Assembly (NCBI GenBank): GCA_043228905.1
Contig: JBHGNT010000008.1
Span: 8,370,001-8,434,000, forward strand
DNA: 64,000 nt
Source: Azolla caroliniana
Taxonomy: Eukaryota; Polypodiophyta
Direction: 5' to 3'
The notes under the pieces are model-generated. The model did no database searches and had not been told where the DNA came from. It worked only from the letters and a program-made list of their open reading frames with translations. Of this stretch, positions 22,917 to 34,903 are shown in pieces (the first letter of the stretch is position 1; each line of letters opens with the position of its first letter). The position numbers were made by a program, and so were the translations under genes.

Positions 22917-25900
22917 ATGGCAGCCATGATCGCAGCAAAGCTCTCTTCCCTCTCTGCTACCGCTCCCCTCAGTGAACGCAGACGTTTGCCCCCCTCTGAG
23001 AAGGCCCTCTCCTCCTCCTCCTCCTTCTCCTCCTCCTTCCCTCAGCCTAAGATATCCAAGAGCAACGCACCCCTCTCGAGGAAGCATTGTGCTGTCTCCA
23101 CCAGAGCTATGGCGAAAGAGCTTCACTTCAACAAAGATGGTGCCACCATGAAGAGGCTCCAGGTCCTTATAAATTCTGTCGTTCTTTCTTTCTCTTTCAA
23201 TGACAGGCTGTGTCAATCCGCAAGAATGGGCCTTTTTGTTTCTTGCTTCCATCCCGTTTTAAAAAATCGAGGTTTCTTTCTGCTTTCTTTCACGCCCAAG
23301 CACGAATAGTTCTCTTTCCTTCTCCTTTCCGAGTGACAGAAAATCGGATAAGAATTGCAACGTGTTTTGTTTTTCTGTCTACATCAAAGTGATGAACACG
23401 TTCCTGTTTCGTATCGTGATGAGATATCAAGTTTTTGTTGTCTATTTTTTCTACAGGCTGGAGTGGACAAACTTTCAGATCTTGTCGGTGTTACCTTAGG
23501 TCCTAAGGGGAGAAATGTTGTTCTTGAAAGCAAGTACGGAGCTCCAAAGATCGTTAATGATGGAGTTACGGTAGCTAAAGAGGTTCGTTCGCTCTTTGTT
23601 CTGATTGTTTTCCATTTTCTTCTTTGTATGGAATTTGATGCAGTTCTTCAATTTCGTGCTCCAGTTTGAGTAGGACTATAATTTATATTTGATAAGTGCC
23701 ATAGCTTGAGCTGGAGGGTATTGGTGGAAACATTTATTTTGCTTCCAAAGTGTGTAATTCATTTGAGTTAAAATATTAGCCTGTCTCGATAATTATCTTC
23801 ATTGTGTTGTCATATGTTCAGTTAGGAGATAACTTCTTTCAGTAATTTTATTAATTCCAGTCCATAAGTTTGAGTTACAAGGTAACATCTTTTGATCATT
23901 TCCTTCAGCTTTGTGTGAAGATTGAGGTTGAAGATTATAGTTTTAGTAATTTTCTTATTTTTGTGCCTACGATTGTAGCATTCTATGAGATAGAAGATGC
24001 CTTTTTAAATAAACTATTTGATTTGAGGTGAAAGTTCCTGTTGAAAATGGTGTCTGATCATTTGTGTCATTTTTGGAATACATCTTGAGGTGGAACCTCC
24101 AGGTCATGTTGTAAACCCTTTTTAGTGATTTGTCTCGTTATTTTAATATATGCTGATCTGGTATTCTCAACAACTGTTTTCGTTCATAGTTTTCCTCTCT
24201 CATTTGCTATAGGTGGAGCTGGAAGATCCTGTTGAAAACATTGGTGCAAAGCTGGTGAGGCAAGCTGCAGCCAAAACAAATGATTTGGCTGGTGATGGTA
24301 CAACCACTTCTGTTGTATTAGCTCAAGGACTTATTGCTGAAGGTGTGAAGGTACTATTCCATCCGAGATGATACTTCTTTATTTTTGAATTCATGCTGAA
24401 AGAGTAACATTGTAGGTGATGAGGAACTGCTAGAAAGTGGTAGCATTCATGCAATAGTTCGAGCGCTTGGAAAATGTTGAATAGTCAGACATGCTGATGA
24501 ATCCGTGATTACTTATTGGTGCAGGTTATTGCTGCTGGAGCTAATCCTATCCAGATTACAAGGGGGATTGAGAAGACTGTGAAGGCTCTTGTGGAGGAAT
24601 TGAAAAAAATGTCCAAAGATGTAAGCTTCTTGCTAAAGCTGGTTTAGTGTTGCCCTTCCATTTTGCTATCAGAGATGAATACGTGAACTGTTTCTGGCCT
24701 TCTGTGGCATAGGTTGAGGACAGTGAACTAGCTGATGTGGCTGCTGTTAGCGCTGGAAACAATTATGAAGTTGGTAACATGATCGCTGAGGCTATGAGCA
24801 AAGTTGGACGGAAAGGAGTTGTTACCCTTGAGGAAGGGAGAAGTGCAGAGAATAGTCTCACTGTTGTGGAAGGAATGCAATTTGATCGTGGTTATATCTC
24901 TCCCTATTTTGTGACTGACACTGAGAAGATGATAATCGAGTATGCAAATTGCAAAGTCAGTAAGAAATAGCTTGGCAATAATTTTTTGGAGTGCACCATC
25001 AATGGAATTTGTGATTAAGACCTTTATCACTTGTATTTTCAGCTCTTCCTTGTTGACAAAAAGATTACTACAGCCAGAGATATCATCGGGATTTTGGAAG
25101 ATGCTATTCGTGGTGGATATCCCCTCTTGATCATTGCTGAAGATATTGAGCAGGAAGCACTTGCCACCCTTGTTGTAAATAAACTGAGGGGTAGCCTGAA
25201 AATTGCTGCATTAAAAGCACCTGGATTCGGAGAAAGGAAAAGCCAGTATTTGGATGACATTGCCATATTGACTGGAGGTAAGCAGTCATACATAGTTGCT
25301 GTGTTGGTGTTCTCACGTACAATGGGTGTGCTGTATTGTCGATATTCCTACTGTGGCCTAAACATGAGGTGTTAAATATGTTAGGAACCGTGATCAGAGA
25401 TGAGGTAGGACTCTCTTTGGATAAGGTTGGGAGGGAAGTTCTGGGAACTGCAGCGAAAGTAGTGCTTACGAAAGATGCAACAACCATTGTAGGCGATGGT
25501 AGTACTCAAGTAGAAGTTACTAAACGTGTGGCTCAGATCAAGAGTTTGATAGAAGTAAGCTTATAAGTGAACTGATAAACTTTGAATTTAGATTTTTGAA
25601 AATAGATAAATGTTGTGTTCTGTATTTGTTATTTATTTCTTAATATTTGGAGAATGCAGGTTGCGGAGCAAGAGTATGAGAAGGAAAAGCTTAACGAAAG
25701 AATTGCTAAGCTGTCAGGAGGAGTTGCAATACTTCAGGTGATATAAGAATCTTAGGAAGTTGATCAGATTGTACACTGCTTTATGTGGGTACATTTAATT
25801 TTTGTTTAATAAGCCAAATTTGTATGTTTATTGCTATATCTTGCCATCCATTGTTGAATGCTTCATGTGGATGATGCTTGACAAACCTATCCATTGTCAT

Positions 25901-27034
25901 GACAGGTTGGTGCCCAAACTGAGACAGAATTGAAGGAGAAGAAGCTCAGAGTTGAGGATGCTTTGAATGCCACGAAGGTGTGTTGAATTTACCTTTGGAA
26001 TATGTAATCTGCGTTGACCATGCCTTTTCTCTGTGATGGTATTTCCTCTTTGGACTGATCCTGTATAATATAAACCCAAATTTAATACCTGATATGCATA
26101 CAGGCTGCTGTTGAGGAGGGTATTGTTGTAGGAGGAGGATCTGCATTACTAAGATTAGCTTCAAAGGTTGACGCAATTAAGGAAACTCTTGATAACTATG
26201 AGCAACAGGTGTGAGTTATTTTTAAATTAGTAGCTTAAATTGTGTTTAGAGAGTGCTATGCTGAGTACATAATATTGATGCAGGTTGGAGCTGATATTGT
26301 GAAGAGGGCCCTGAGTTACCCATTGAAGCTTATTGCGAAGAATGCTGGTGTAAATGGCAGTGTGGTAGTTGAGAAGGTTCTTTCAAATGACAATCCTAAG
26401 TATGGTTATAATGCTGCTACTGGAAAATATGAAGACCTTGTGGCCGCTGGGATCATTGACCCAACAAAGGTACTTGTCAAAACATAATGGTATTATTTGT
26501 ACACATAGTGTTGGGTTTTAACTGTAACTGTACTTGGCCATTAGCCCTATTCGATGGTTAGAGATAGGCGTAGGGAAATGTTCCATGTGATATGCATCAG
26601 TATTTTTAAAGCCATATAAACATGAACCTGAAAAGTGGTGTGCACATCATAGTTATTATTTAAGTTGAAGATCTATTTATTGCATCGACAGGTTTGAGAG
26701 TATAAGCTAGAACTGAAGTTTCATAGTATATTATATGGCAGCTTCTTGTGTTAAAATTGTGTATGCTATTCTTTTCATTCAGGTTGTTAGGTGCTGCTTG
26801 GAGCATGCTGCATCTGTGGCAAAAACATTCCTGACATGTGATGTCGTGGTGGTTGAAATCAAAGAACCTGAAGCAGCTGCTCCTGCTGGTAACCCAATGG
26901 ATAACTCTGGTAAGTAATAGAGTTGTTTGTCCAAAAGTGCAATCATTACTTTTGTATATTTGCTGAAATTGAATGAATGTATGATCTGTAAATGTTGACA
27001 TGTGACTAATGCTTTTGCAGGCTATGGTTACTAA
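22917..27034 (+). CDS. CPN60B: Chaperonin 60 subunit beta, chloroplastic
   Basis: GroEL-type plastid chaperonin that folds imported and plastid-made proteins, including Rubisco subunits, in hetero-oligomeric rings with the alpha subunit. Thirteen coding exons: 22917-23162, 23457-23582, 24213-24350, 24525-24620, 24713-24955, 25043-25277, 25385-25554, 25660-25737, 25906-25977, 26104-26208, 26284-26469, 26783-26909, 27021-27034. All are GT-AG; the total is 1836 nt (611 residues), in frame throughout. Residues 1 to about 64 are a Ser-rich transit peptide, and mature sequence starts near [10 protein letters not shown]. The ATPase motif GDGTTT is at 151-156, with VGGG near the C-terminal equatorial domain. 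The protein ends NPMDNSGYGY, as beta subunits do. The last exon codes only four residues. No damage seen. Confidence 0.96.
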
Positions 27035-29371
27035 ACATGAATTGATAGAATAGGAAAACTTGCCCAATCAGTGGAACCAGATTTATTGCATTAACCTCTG
27101 GATGTGAGTTTTGTAGCCCTACCATTTCTAGCTTGCGGAATTTGATCTATGACTTTTTAAAATTGAGAAGAGAAGAAACCCATTTGGATGAAAAATGACT
27201 TCAAGAATTCTTTCTTATTATATATGCTGTAATTCCCATTTATGATATTGTGGTGTCCCTCACAATATTGATAAAGGCGGTGTAACAATGCCTTGAGTTC
27301 TTAGCACTGTAGCAATTCTCATAGTTTTGTAATGTTAAAGACATGGCAAAATCTTCTGCTCATCATCATATGCAAAAATGTGCTTGCTTATTGTGTGTTC
27401 TCAGTCAGTGAATATGTGAATTGACATTGGTTCAAAGGGACTTATAATTTATTGAAATTTAGAGGGGAGAAACTAATTGATAGACCCAAGACATACATAC
27501 TATAGTCACAGAGACTTGACGATAGTAGTCATAGTATGCTAGGCTTGATAATCGTTAAATTTGATTATTTCAGAATTTTTTTATGTTTTAGGAAATTGAT
27601 AAATTGCTACCTTAAATACCTTATACCAACTACTTGGAATTGGTGTAGTGGATCTCAATCCATGATGTCCTTAATAAATTGTAGTACAGGAACTTAGCTC
27701 CTTGTGAGGATCCATGAGTCTACTTCTTGTGAGAAGCATTGGATCTATGAATATATTCGAAAGGAAATTGGAATCATCAAAATTGCTATTGGGGAAACGG
27801 AAGTACTTGAAAGAAAAATGGTTGAAAAATGTCATCCTTAGGATAGAGTATTCTACAAAGTGTCAATTCATTCAATAGATTGATTAAATTAATAACTTGG
27901 CAAAATCGATAGATTGACTAAATCAATAACTTGGCAAAATTGATGATCATTGTTTTGAAATGATAAGCCTTTGAAATCAACGAGATGTTTGAAAATGATG
28001 GACTATGGTGCCGGAATTGTTGAGTTGCCATTTGTCAGGTGATTGCTAGGCCTTTTTCAAAACTATGTTCCGTGCTATAGGGTTTCAGCCTTCTTTGCCA
28101 ACTGCTAGGCTCAAGTTTCAACATCGATCCTCTAGGTTTCACCCACTTTGTCCACCTTGCACTTACCTTTACCTTGTACACATACCCCGTCATTCCTAAA
28201 CTACCCCCCAACCTAGTTCCTCAAAAGAAAATAAGATAATTATATTCTTAAAATGCCCTTCTTGCTTTCCTCCTTACGGTCTACATGTGTTCCCTAAAGT
28301 TATACCTTGCGATTCACATTCCTTAAACGCTTAAAATTCCTGAAATCCATACTTTCCAAAGTCCTTACCCTTTAAACTTTTAAGTCACAAAATATAAACA
28401 CTTAAATAATTTCACATTCACACACTTATAATTACACAAACACTTCCACATTCACACACACACACATAATTACACATTAATTTAATGTATATTAGCACAA
28501 GAAAATTCTCATATACAAACATGCACAATTACATTCTATATGATCATCAATCAATCCTGTTTACCTATAAACACACGTACACAAAGGCTTTACATTCACA
28601 AGCGTAACTAAGTGCTGTCACCCCAATAAATGAATTTTCTAAGAGTGTGTTCATGTGCTAGCTTGTTGACTTCAATAGGGATTATGAATGCTACATTATG
28701 TGAACCAATCTTACATGGTTCAAAGACCTTGGTGCTTTTGCTCCCATTTTCACCTACACATGTGAATATCCGCAACAACGTCACCCTTTGAGATTGTCTT
28801 TCCTCTACTACCAACTTAGCCCCCTGGTAATGTCCCTTTAGTCTAATTGCCTTTGGTCTCTATGCTCATTGTGTTGTAATCATTGTTTTGCCATTGACCA
28901 CAACAACATCCCTTTAGCCCTTCCATGCATCCCGAATGAGATATGACCATGCCTTGAAGGTCGATGACCAAAGCATGTTGTATCTATGATCCCAAGTACT
29001 GTGACGAAGATGATGTCAAGGTGTAGCTTATACCCTTTCCAATGACTTGACAAGTGAAGTGTCCCAACACCCTTTGTCTCATGAACACAAATGTCACTTA
29101 GATTGCCGAATTCAGTTAATTGCTAAATGGCATGGCCATCAATTGGTGCGATCACTATCCGCCTAACCATTTTTAAACCTTCAATTGAGTGCAATATGAC
29201 TTCATGTACATGGTCTTGTGACACATCTCTTTGAAGGAGACACACTCTTCTAGGCAACATAGTCAAGAGATCCAATCAAGTGTTGTTCGAATTTGTAATC
29301 TCAATTCTAGCAACGACTCTAGAAGCTACCTTTATGATTGCATGCCATCCCATCCATCCATCACATCCATC
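27035..29371. other. Intergenic region downstream of CPN60B
   Basis: Begins with the CPN60B 3' UTR. A direct tandem duplication of about 33 bp (ATAGATTGAYTAAATYAATA, then ACTTGGCAAAAT) lies at 27875-27940. A 60-residue minus-strand frame at 28608-28814 and its fragmented upstream neighbour (to about 29290) look like decayed coding sequence, but I recognise no family. Confidence 0.45.
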
Positions 29372-29410
29372 ACATACATACATACATACATACATACATA
29401 CATACATACA

Positions 29411-29440
<30 letters not shown>
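29372..29440. repeat. (CATA)n microsatellite
   Basis: About 17 perfect CATA units, continuing into imperfect TACA and ACAC repeats to about 29515. It explains the YIHT and MYVC polymers in overlapping frames. Confidence 0.95.
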
Positions 29441-29441
<1 letters not shown>

Positions 29442-29594
29442 GTACATGCATGCATATACACACGAACACCTACATACCATATACACACAAACACCTACAC
29501 ACACACACACACCGACGTGTCTATTAGCTACCAAATCATAAATAGGGTTGGAGAGGGAATCGGGGCCACAGACATTGTAGGTCGCTCAACTGAT

Positions 29595-29860
29595 TGTTGG
29601 CATAAAAGGTTGACTCCTTCCAATTTGTATCCTTGGTGTGAACACGTTCCCTAGTTAGGGCTTGAGTATATAAGCCCAACTATAACATTGTAAAGAGATA
29701 GAGTTTTTCTGAAGAGAATAATACAAGTCTCCATTAGAGCTTCAATTGAGCTTCTTGTTTATCTTGCCTATCTTGGTTACCTAGATCTTTCTGTGTTGTT
29801 TGTTGTACACATCTTATTGCAAGTCCTCATCATCCATTGTCCACCATAATATCTTCAACA
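29595..29860 (+). repeat. Element 1 5' LTR
   Basis: 266 bp from TGTTGGCATAAAAGG to ATCTTCAACA, with a TATA-like GTATATAAGCC near 29667. It abuts a TT spacer and the primer-binding site. Confidence 0.8.
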
Positions 29861-29894
29861 TTTGGTATCAGAGCGACCTTCTTGTCCAACGACA

Positions 29895-31410
29895 ATGAAC
29901 AACAGAAAGCTAAAGAAAAGAAACGGACCAGTTGAAAGAAAAAGACCGAGCCAACAACATCTACTCCCAAAAAAATGACGCCATAGTTCGGCACTAGTGT
30001 GGAAATCTGAAAGTTCGACGGAAAGAACTTCACCTTGTGGAAGGAAATGATGCAAGATGTGTTGATAATCTGACAACAAATAGAAGCCATGCAACATAGT
30101 GCTCGACATGCTTCAATGTCAATCGAGGAGTGGAGATCCTTGGACGAAATCGCCAAATCCAATAAACTTGACTGAAAATGTTGATTTCAGCATGGCGAAG
30201 GAGACATCGACATTCTGCTGGTCGATATAAAGAAAGGAGAACGGTCGGCGATTCGATTGGACACAAGGACAATCTGATTCAAATTGTTTTCCTACTGAAA
30301 ACCAAGTCAATGTTGTCGAATCCCGGTCCGGAGAAGTTCTCCTTGGAAGACTCCTCGACCGGTGAAGTTCTATATAGTGTGCATGACGCACAAACGTGGT
30401 TGCTAGACTCCGGCACCACTTTTCACGTAACCCCCGATATCAAATGGTTTTCAAACTATTTAGATGGAACTGACAGCATAGTCCGACTCGGCAACGGGCA
30501 AGAGTGCCAAATCGAAGGGATTGGACAAGTTCCCATTTAATTACCAAACGACAATTCAATTACCCTGCATCTAGTCCAACACTCAATTACCCTACATCTA
30601 GTCTCCATTCTCCATTAGCATGCTAGCCGAATCCGGGTATCGGATGACTCTAATTGAGCCGTCATGGGTGATCAGCCGAGGGAACATGTAAGTCAGCTCC
30701 GGATACAAGTACAACAACTTGTACTCGATGATGGTGATTGGTCCAGAAGAGGCCGTGAATGTAGCCGATTCGTTAGAATCAAACTGATGTCATGGCCGAC
30801 TGTGCCATATGTCACAAGCCGGACTAGACCAGATGATGGGGATTGGCTACATCCTGAAACTCCAAACAAAGATGGACTTTTGCGAACATTGCCGTTAGGG
30901 GAAACAAACTCGAAGTCCACACTCTCTCAAGTACGAGACGATACAACGACCTCTAGAGCTGGTTCACACCGACATCTACGGGCTGATGCCTGAGAAATCT
31001 CTGGGCCTACTTGATTAGGTGAAAGACAAAGCGCTCAACGTCTTAACTCAGTGGTTAGCTGAAGTGGAGAACCGACCAAAACATATAGTGAAGACAATCC
31101 GGTCTAACAATGGAGGTGAGTACACCTCCCAAGCCTTCAATCAATACCTCTTCGACAAAGGAATCGAGCATCAGAAAACTCCCTCGCAGAATGGTGTGGC
31201 AGAATGAATGAATCGGAAAATTCAAGAGAGGGTGACGGCAATGTTCCAGCAATCCGGACTAAATATGGAATTCTGGGCCGAAGCATTGTAGAAGGCAGTC
31301 TATCTAATAAATTTGTCGTTGTCGAGAGCAATACATCTCGAAGTGCCACAAGCACTATGGTCTGGCAAAAAGCCGACCTACGATAGGCTCCATACATTCA
31401 GATGCGAATC
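29895..31410 (+). pseudogene. Element 1 gag-protease-integrase remnant
   Basis: Many stops. Recognisable pieces are protease WLLDSGTTFHVTPDIKWFSN (30390-30450), a degenerate pre-integrase box with LELVHTDIYG-like sequence (30955-30985), and integrase IRSNNGGEY (usually RSDNGGEY), then GIEHQKTPSQNGVAE (31100-31205) and a WAEAL-to-RLHTFRCES stretch ending at 31410. The second integrase acidic residue is Asn here. A local duplication of TCAATTACCCTRCATCTAGT lies at about 30556-30604. Confidence 0.8.
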
Positions 31411-31411
31411 T

Positions 31412-31733
31412 GTAAAGAATCGATGGTGATTCTTGTGTAGCAGAAGAGATGTGTGTTATGTGTATGTGTGAGAGGAATTAGAGGAGAGATGAGAGAACAC
31501 AAGATAGATAGAAAAAGGAATACTCAAGAAGAAGGTGTATATTTCACAAGTAGAATAAGAATTACAAAATGTAGCATAATAAGGAGTCACAACCAACTTA
31601 GTATGAAGTATGAGGAGGGTGCTTTATATATAAAGTCACCCTCTCTCTTCATTAACTTACAACAACCACTCTCTCTCTTGGGGAATGTGAAGACTCATAG
31701 TCATGGGGAATATGTAAGTCATTAGTTATGTGT
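31412..31733 (-). repeat. Truncated LTR (TGTAAAGAATC family) inside element 1
   Basis: Starts TGTAAAGAATCG and follows the element-A LTR order: CAGAAGAG, GTGTG tract, GTCACCCTCTCTCTTCATTA, CATGGGGAAT, TTATGTGTCA. It stops at the point where the A palindrome would begin. On its left is integrase and on its right RNase H of element 1, so the host RT and the LTR tail were lost together. Confidence 0.7.
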
Positions 31734-32092
31734 CACGGATGCACAACTTACTTTCAGACTTAATACCTCAGCCAAAGTCGAAGGCTACACTGATTTCGAC
31801 TACGCTGGAAACACAGATAATCGGAAATCGACATCAAGCTACATCTTCACCTATGGTGGCGGTGCAATATCATGGAGGTGAAAACTTTAGGAGTGCACGA
31901 CTTTGTCTACCACAGAAGCTAAGTACATAACAGCGTCAAAAGCAGTGAAGGAAGCGATCTGGCTGCACCGATTGTCTACCGATTTCGGAATTGCAAACCG
32001 AATAGATCGACCAGCGCCAACCATCTATTGCGACTCACAGAGCTCGATACACCTCATCAACAATCTCGTCTACCATGCGAAGACGAAGCACA
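31734..32092 (+). pseudogene. Element 1 RNase H, left copy
   Basis: Reads VEGYTDFDYAGNTDNRKSTS, GGGAISW, LSTTEAKYITASKAVKEAIW and YHAKTKHM, and is cut at the codon after KTKH by the element-2 LTR. It matches 42206-42570 closely in DNA, with scattered substitutions. Confidence 0.85.
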
Positions 32093-32690
32093 TGTTAGGT
32101 TTTTCCTGTTCACATTAATAAGTAAATAAAATGGGCCTTAAACGCCCAAAACTTGTATTTTTAAAAATAGTGTGAAAGGGGTTCACACAAGAAGACGTTA
32201 CATATCTACACTATGTAACACATTCTTTTTGAGTGTGTTAAAAAGGGAAAAACGAGCATTGAAACAGATTTCAGAGAGCACATACTCTCTTTCTTAGCTA
32301 ATTCCTTAAATCTTTCTAAAGTACACCAACACACTCAGACATCCGAACATCGCCGCCTCCGTCATCAGCCACGTGTTGTGAGTTTTGGTGGTTTTTTTTG
32401 CGTTCCTTTTTGTTGAGTTTTTATTTGTTGAGGGAACATCATATTCCTCGATTGCTCATAGTACTCTAACTTGTTCATAGTAGAACTTTGGTGTATCAAT
32501 TTTATATTGATAGTGAATTAGTTCTGGACTAGGTCCTGTGGTTTTTACCTCTTTGAGGGTTTTCCATGTTAAAAATATGTGGTGTATTGTGTATTGATTT
32601 GTTGTGTATCTTTCTTTTTTTCTCTTTAAATCTTGCACAACATATTTCCTGTTTTACATAAGTGTTTAAGTGCTACTAAGTTTCGGAACA
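32093..32690 (+). repeat. Element 2 5' LTR (598 bp)
   Basis: TGTTAGGTTTTTCC to TTTCGGAACA. It contains an inverted repeat GTGTGAA/TTCACAC with a 5-nt loop at 32170-32188. A further stem of TAACACA/TGTGTTA type lies about 30 bp downstream. Confidence 0.93.
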
Positions 32691-32721
32691 AGTGGTATCA
32701 GAGCCAAGTTGAGCACTTCTT

Positions 32722-34639
32722 ATGGAGGCAAATTTTTCCACAATGGTTTGCTTGAATGGCACCAACTACCAGAAATGGAAAGGTAAGATGAAAGACCTTC
32801 TTTTTGTGAAAAATCTACACTTACCCGTTTTTGCAAATGCTAAACCGGAGAGCAAAACTGCCGAGGAATGACTTTTCGAGAATCAACAGGTATGTGGTTT
32901 TATTCGACAATGGGTGGGAGACAATGTTTTAAACCATATTGTGAATGAAACTAATGCTAAAGCTCTATGGAATAAACTCGAAACGTTGTATGCATCAAAG
33001 ACAGGTAACAATAAGTTATTCTTGCTTAAACAAGCAATGCATTTAGTGTATAAAGAAGGTAGTTCCATTTTAGATCATCTAAATGAATGTCAAGGATTTT
33101 TCGACCAACTTTTTGGTATGGGAGTGAAATTTGATGATGAGATTAATGCATTATTCATGGGAAACTTTTAGGGTATCTCTAACTAATGCAACCCCAAATG
33201 GAATTGTAACTATGAAATATGTCAAGAGCGGTGCTCTAAACGAGGAGATGAGACGAAGGACACAAGGGACATCGTCACATTCGGAGGTCTTGATGGTTGA
33301 GAGAGGGAGGAGTAAGCATACAAGCCAAGGTCAAAACAACCGAGGGAGGAGTAGAAGTAAATCAAAACCAAGGTATAAAAATCTAGAATGTCATTTTTGT
33401 GGTAAAACAGGACACACAAAGAGGTATTGTTACAAGTGGAAAAAGGAGAACCACACATCTAGCGGTAAACATGAAAACAAAGGTAACGATGAAAATTCTA
33501 ATCGTGTTAATACAACCTCATCAGATGATTTACTTGTTGTTTATGATGAAAATGTGATTAATCTTGCTCACAATGAAACTAATTGGGTTGCTGATAGTGG
33601 AGCATCGTTCCATGTCACATCTAGAAGGGAGTTTTTTACTTCTTATACTTGAGGGGATTTTGGAGTTGTGAAGATGGGCAATGATGGTCTTTCAAAGGTG
33701 GTAGGCATCAAGACTATTTGTTTGGAAACCAACACAGGTTCAAAGTTGATTCTCAAGGAGGTAAGACATGTACCCGACATTCGCTTACATCTTATCTCAA
33801 CCGGCAGATTAGATGATGATGGCTATTGCAACATCTTCAATGAGGGACAATGGAAACTCACTAAGGGCTCATTGGTTGTAGCTCGTGGTAAGAAATGCTC
33901 TAGTTTGTATTTATTACAAGCATCTATTTCTACTAATCTTGTGAATTTAGCTAAAAGCAACAATATGTCAGAGCTATGGCATAAAAGGTTATCTCATATT
34001 AGTGAGAAGGGGCTTGATTGTTTAGCAAAGAAAAACTTGCTTTTGGGTCTAAAAGATGCCAAGTTAGACATGTGCAATCATTGTTTGGTAGGAAAGCAAA
34101 GAAGAGTTGCGTTCAAACAACATTCTTCTTCAAGAAAGGAAGAGGTACTTGAGTTGGTACATTCAGATGTTTGTGGTCCTTTAAAGGAAAAATCAATAGG
34201 TGGTGCACTCTACTTTGTTACTTTTATTGATGGCTATGCTAGGAAACTTTGGATTTGAACATTGAAAACTAAGGACCAAGTATTTAATGTGTTCAAAGAA
34301 TTTCATGCTTCTGTAGAAAGAGAGACATGAAAAAAGCTGAAATGCATTTGCACCGACAATGGTGGGGAATACCTTGGAGCTTTCGATGCATACTGTCGAG
34401 AACACGGGATTAAGCATCAAAGGACACCACCAAAAACCCCACAACTAAACGGCTTGGCGGAAAGGATGAATAGGACTCTAGTTGAAAGAGTTCGATGTTT
34501 TCTCTCGGATGCGAAGTTATCCAAATCCTTTTGGGGTGAGGCTTTGAGTACCGTTGCATATGTTATTAACCTATCTCCTACTGTTGCATGGCAGGGCGAC
34601 GTTCCTAATAGAGTTTGGTATGGTAAGAATGTTTCATAT
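32722..34639 (+). pseudogene. Element 2 gag, protease and integrase (N-terminal part of polyprotein)
   Basis: Gag starts at 32722 (MEANFSTMVCLNGTNYQKW). TGA at 32869-32871 replaces a Trp codon, and a frame change follows near 33160. The CCHC knuckle is CHFCGKTGHTKRYC (33390-33430), protease is WVADSGASFHVTS (33585), the pre-integrase box is ELWHKRLSHISEKGL, and integrase has HSDVCGP and CTDNGGEY, plus two more stops (34256, 34328). The frame is cut at codon Tyr of GKNVSY by the Gypsy insertion and resumes at 39440 with DHLRVFGCKCF. Confidence 0.9.
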
Positions 34640-34882
34640 TGTGAAATGCTCTCAAGAATAGCCCCCTTTTCATTATGTCTCAAGTTACATTTTATAGACA
34701 CTCTCTTAGCGTGGAGGGTGTTCTCCCGCTCCAATTAGCTCTACTAATAATGGGGCTTGGTGGGGGTCTAGTTTGGGTGTGGTGCATGAGGCTTGGTAGG
34801 GGCCTAATTTGGGTGTGGTCTATGTGTGGTGCATGGGGCTTGGTAGGGGCCTAATCTAGGTGTGGTCCATGTGACCACCACA
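34640..34882 (-). repeat. Gypsy 3' LTR (243 bp)
   Basis: Begins TGTGAAATGCTC and ends CCACCACA on the plus strand. The right two thirds are about three imperfect tandem units (GGGGCTTGGTRGGGGYCTAR core, each followed by TGGGTGTGGT). Confidence 0.94.
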
Positions 34883-34903
34883 ATTCCCCCTTGTAAAAAA
34901 AAG

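Noticed and set aside
29372-29440. Regular CATA repeat as a possible CRISPR-like array
   Set aside because: A 4-bp microsatellite without spacers, in a plant nuclear sequence.
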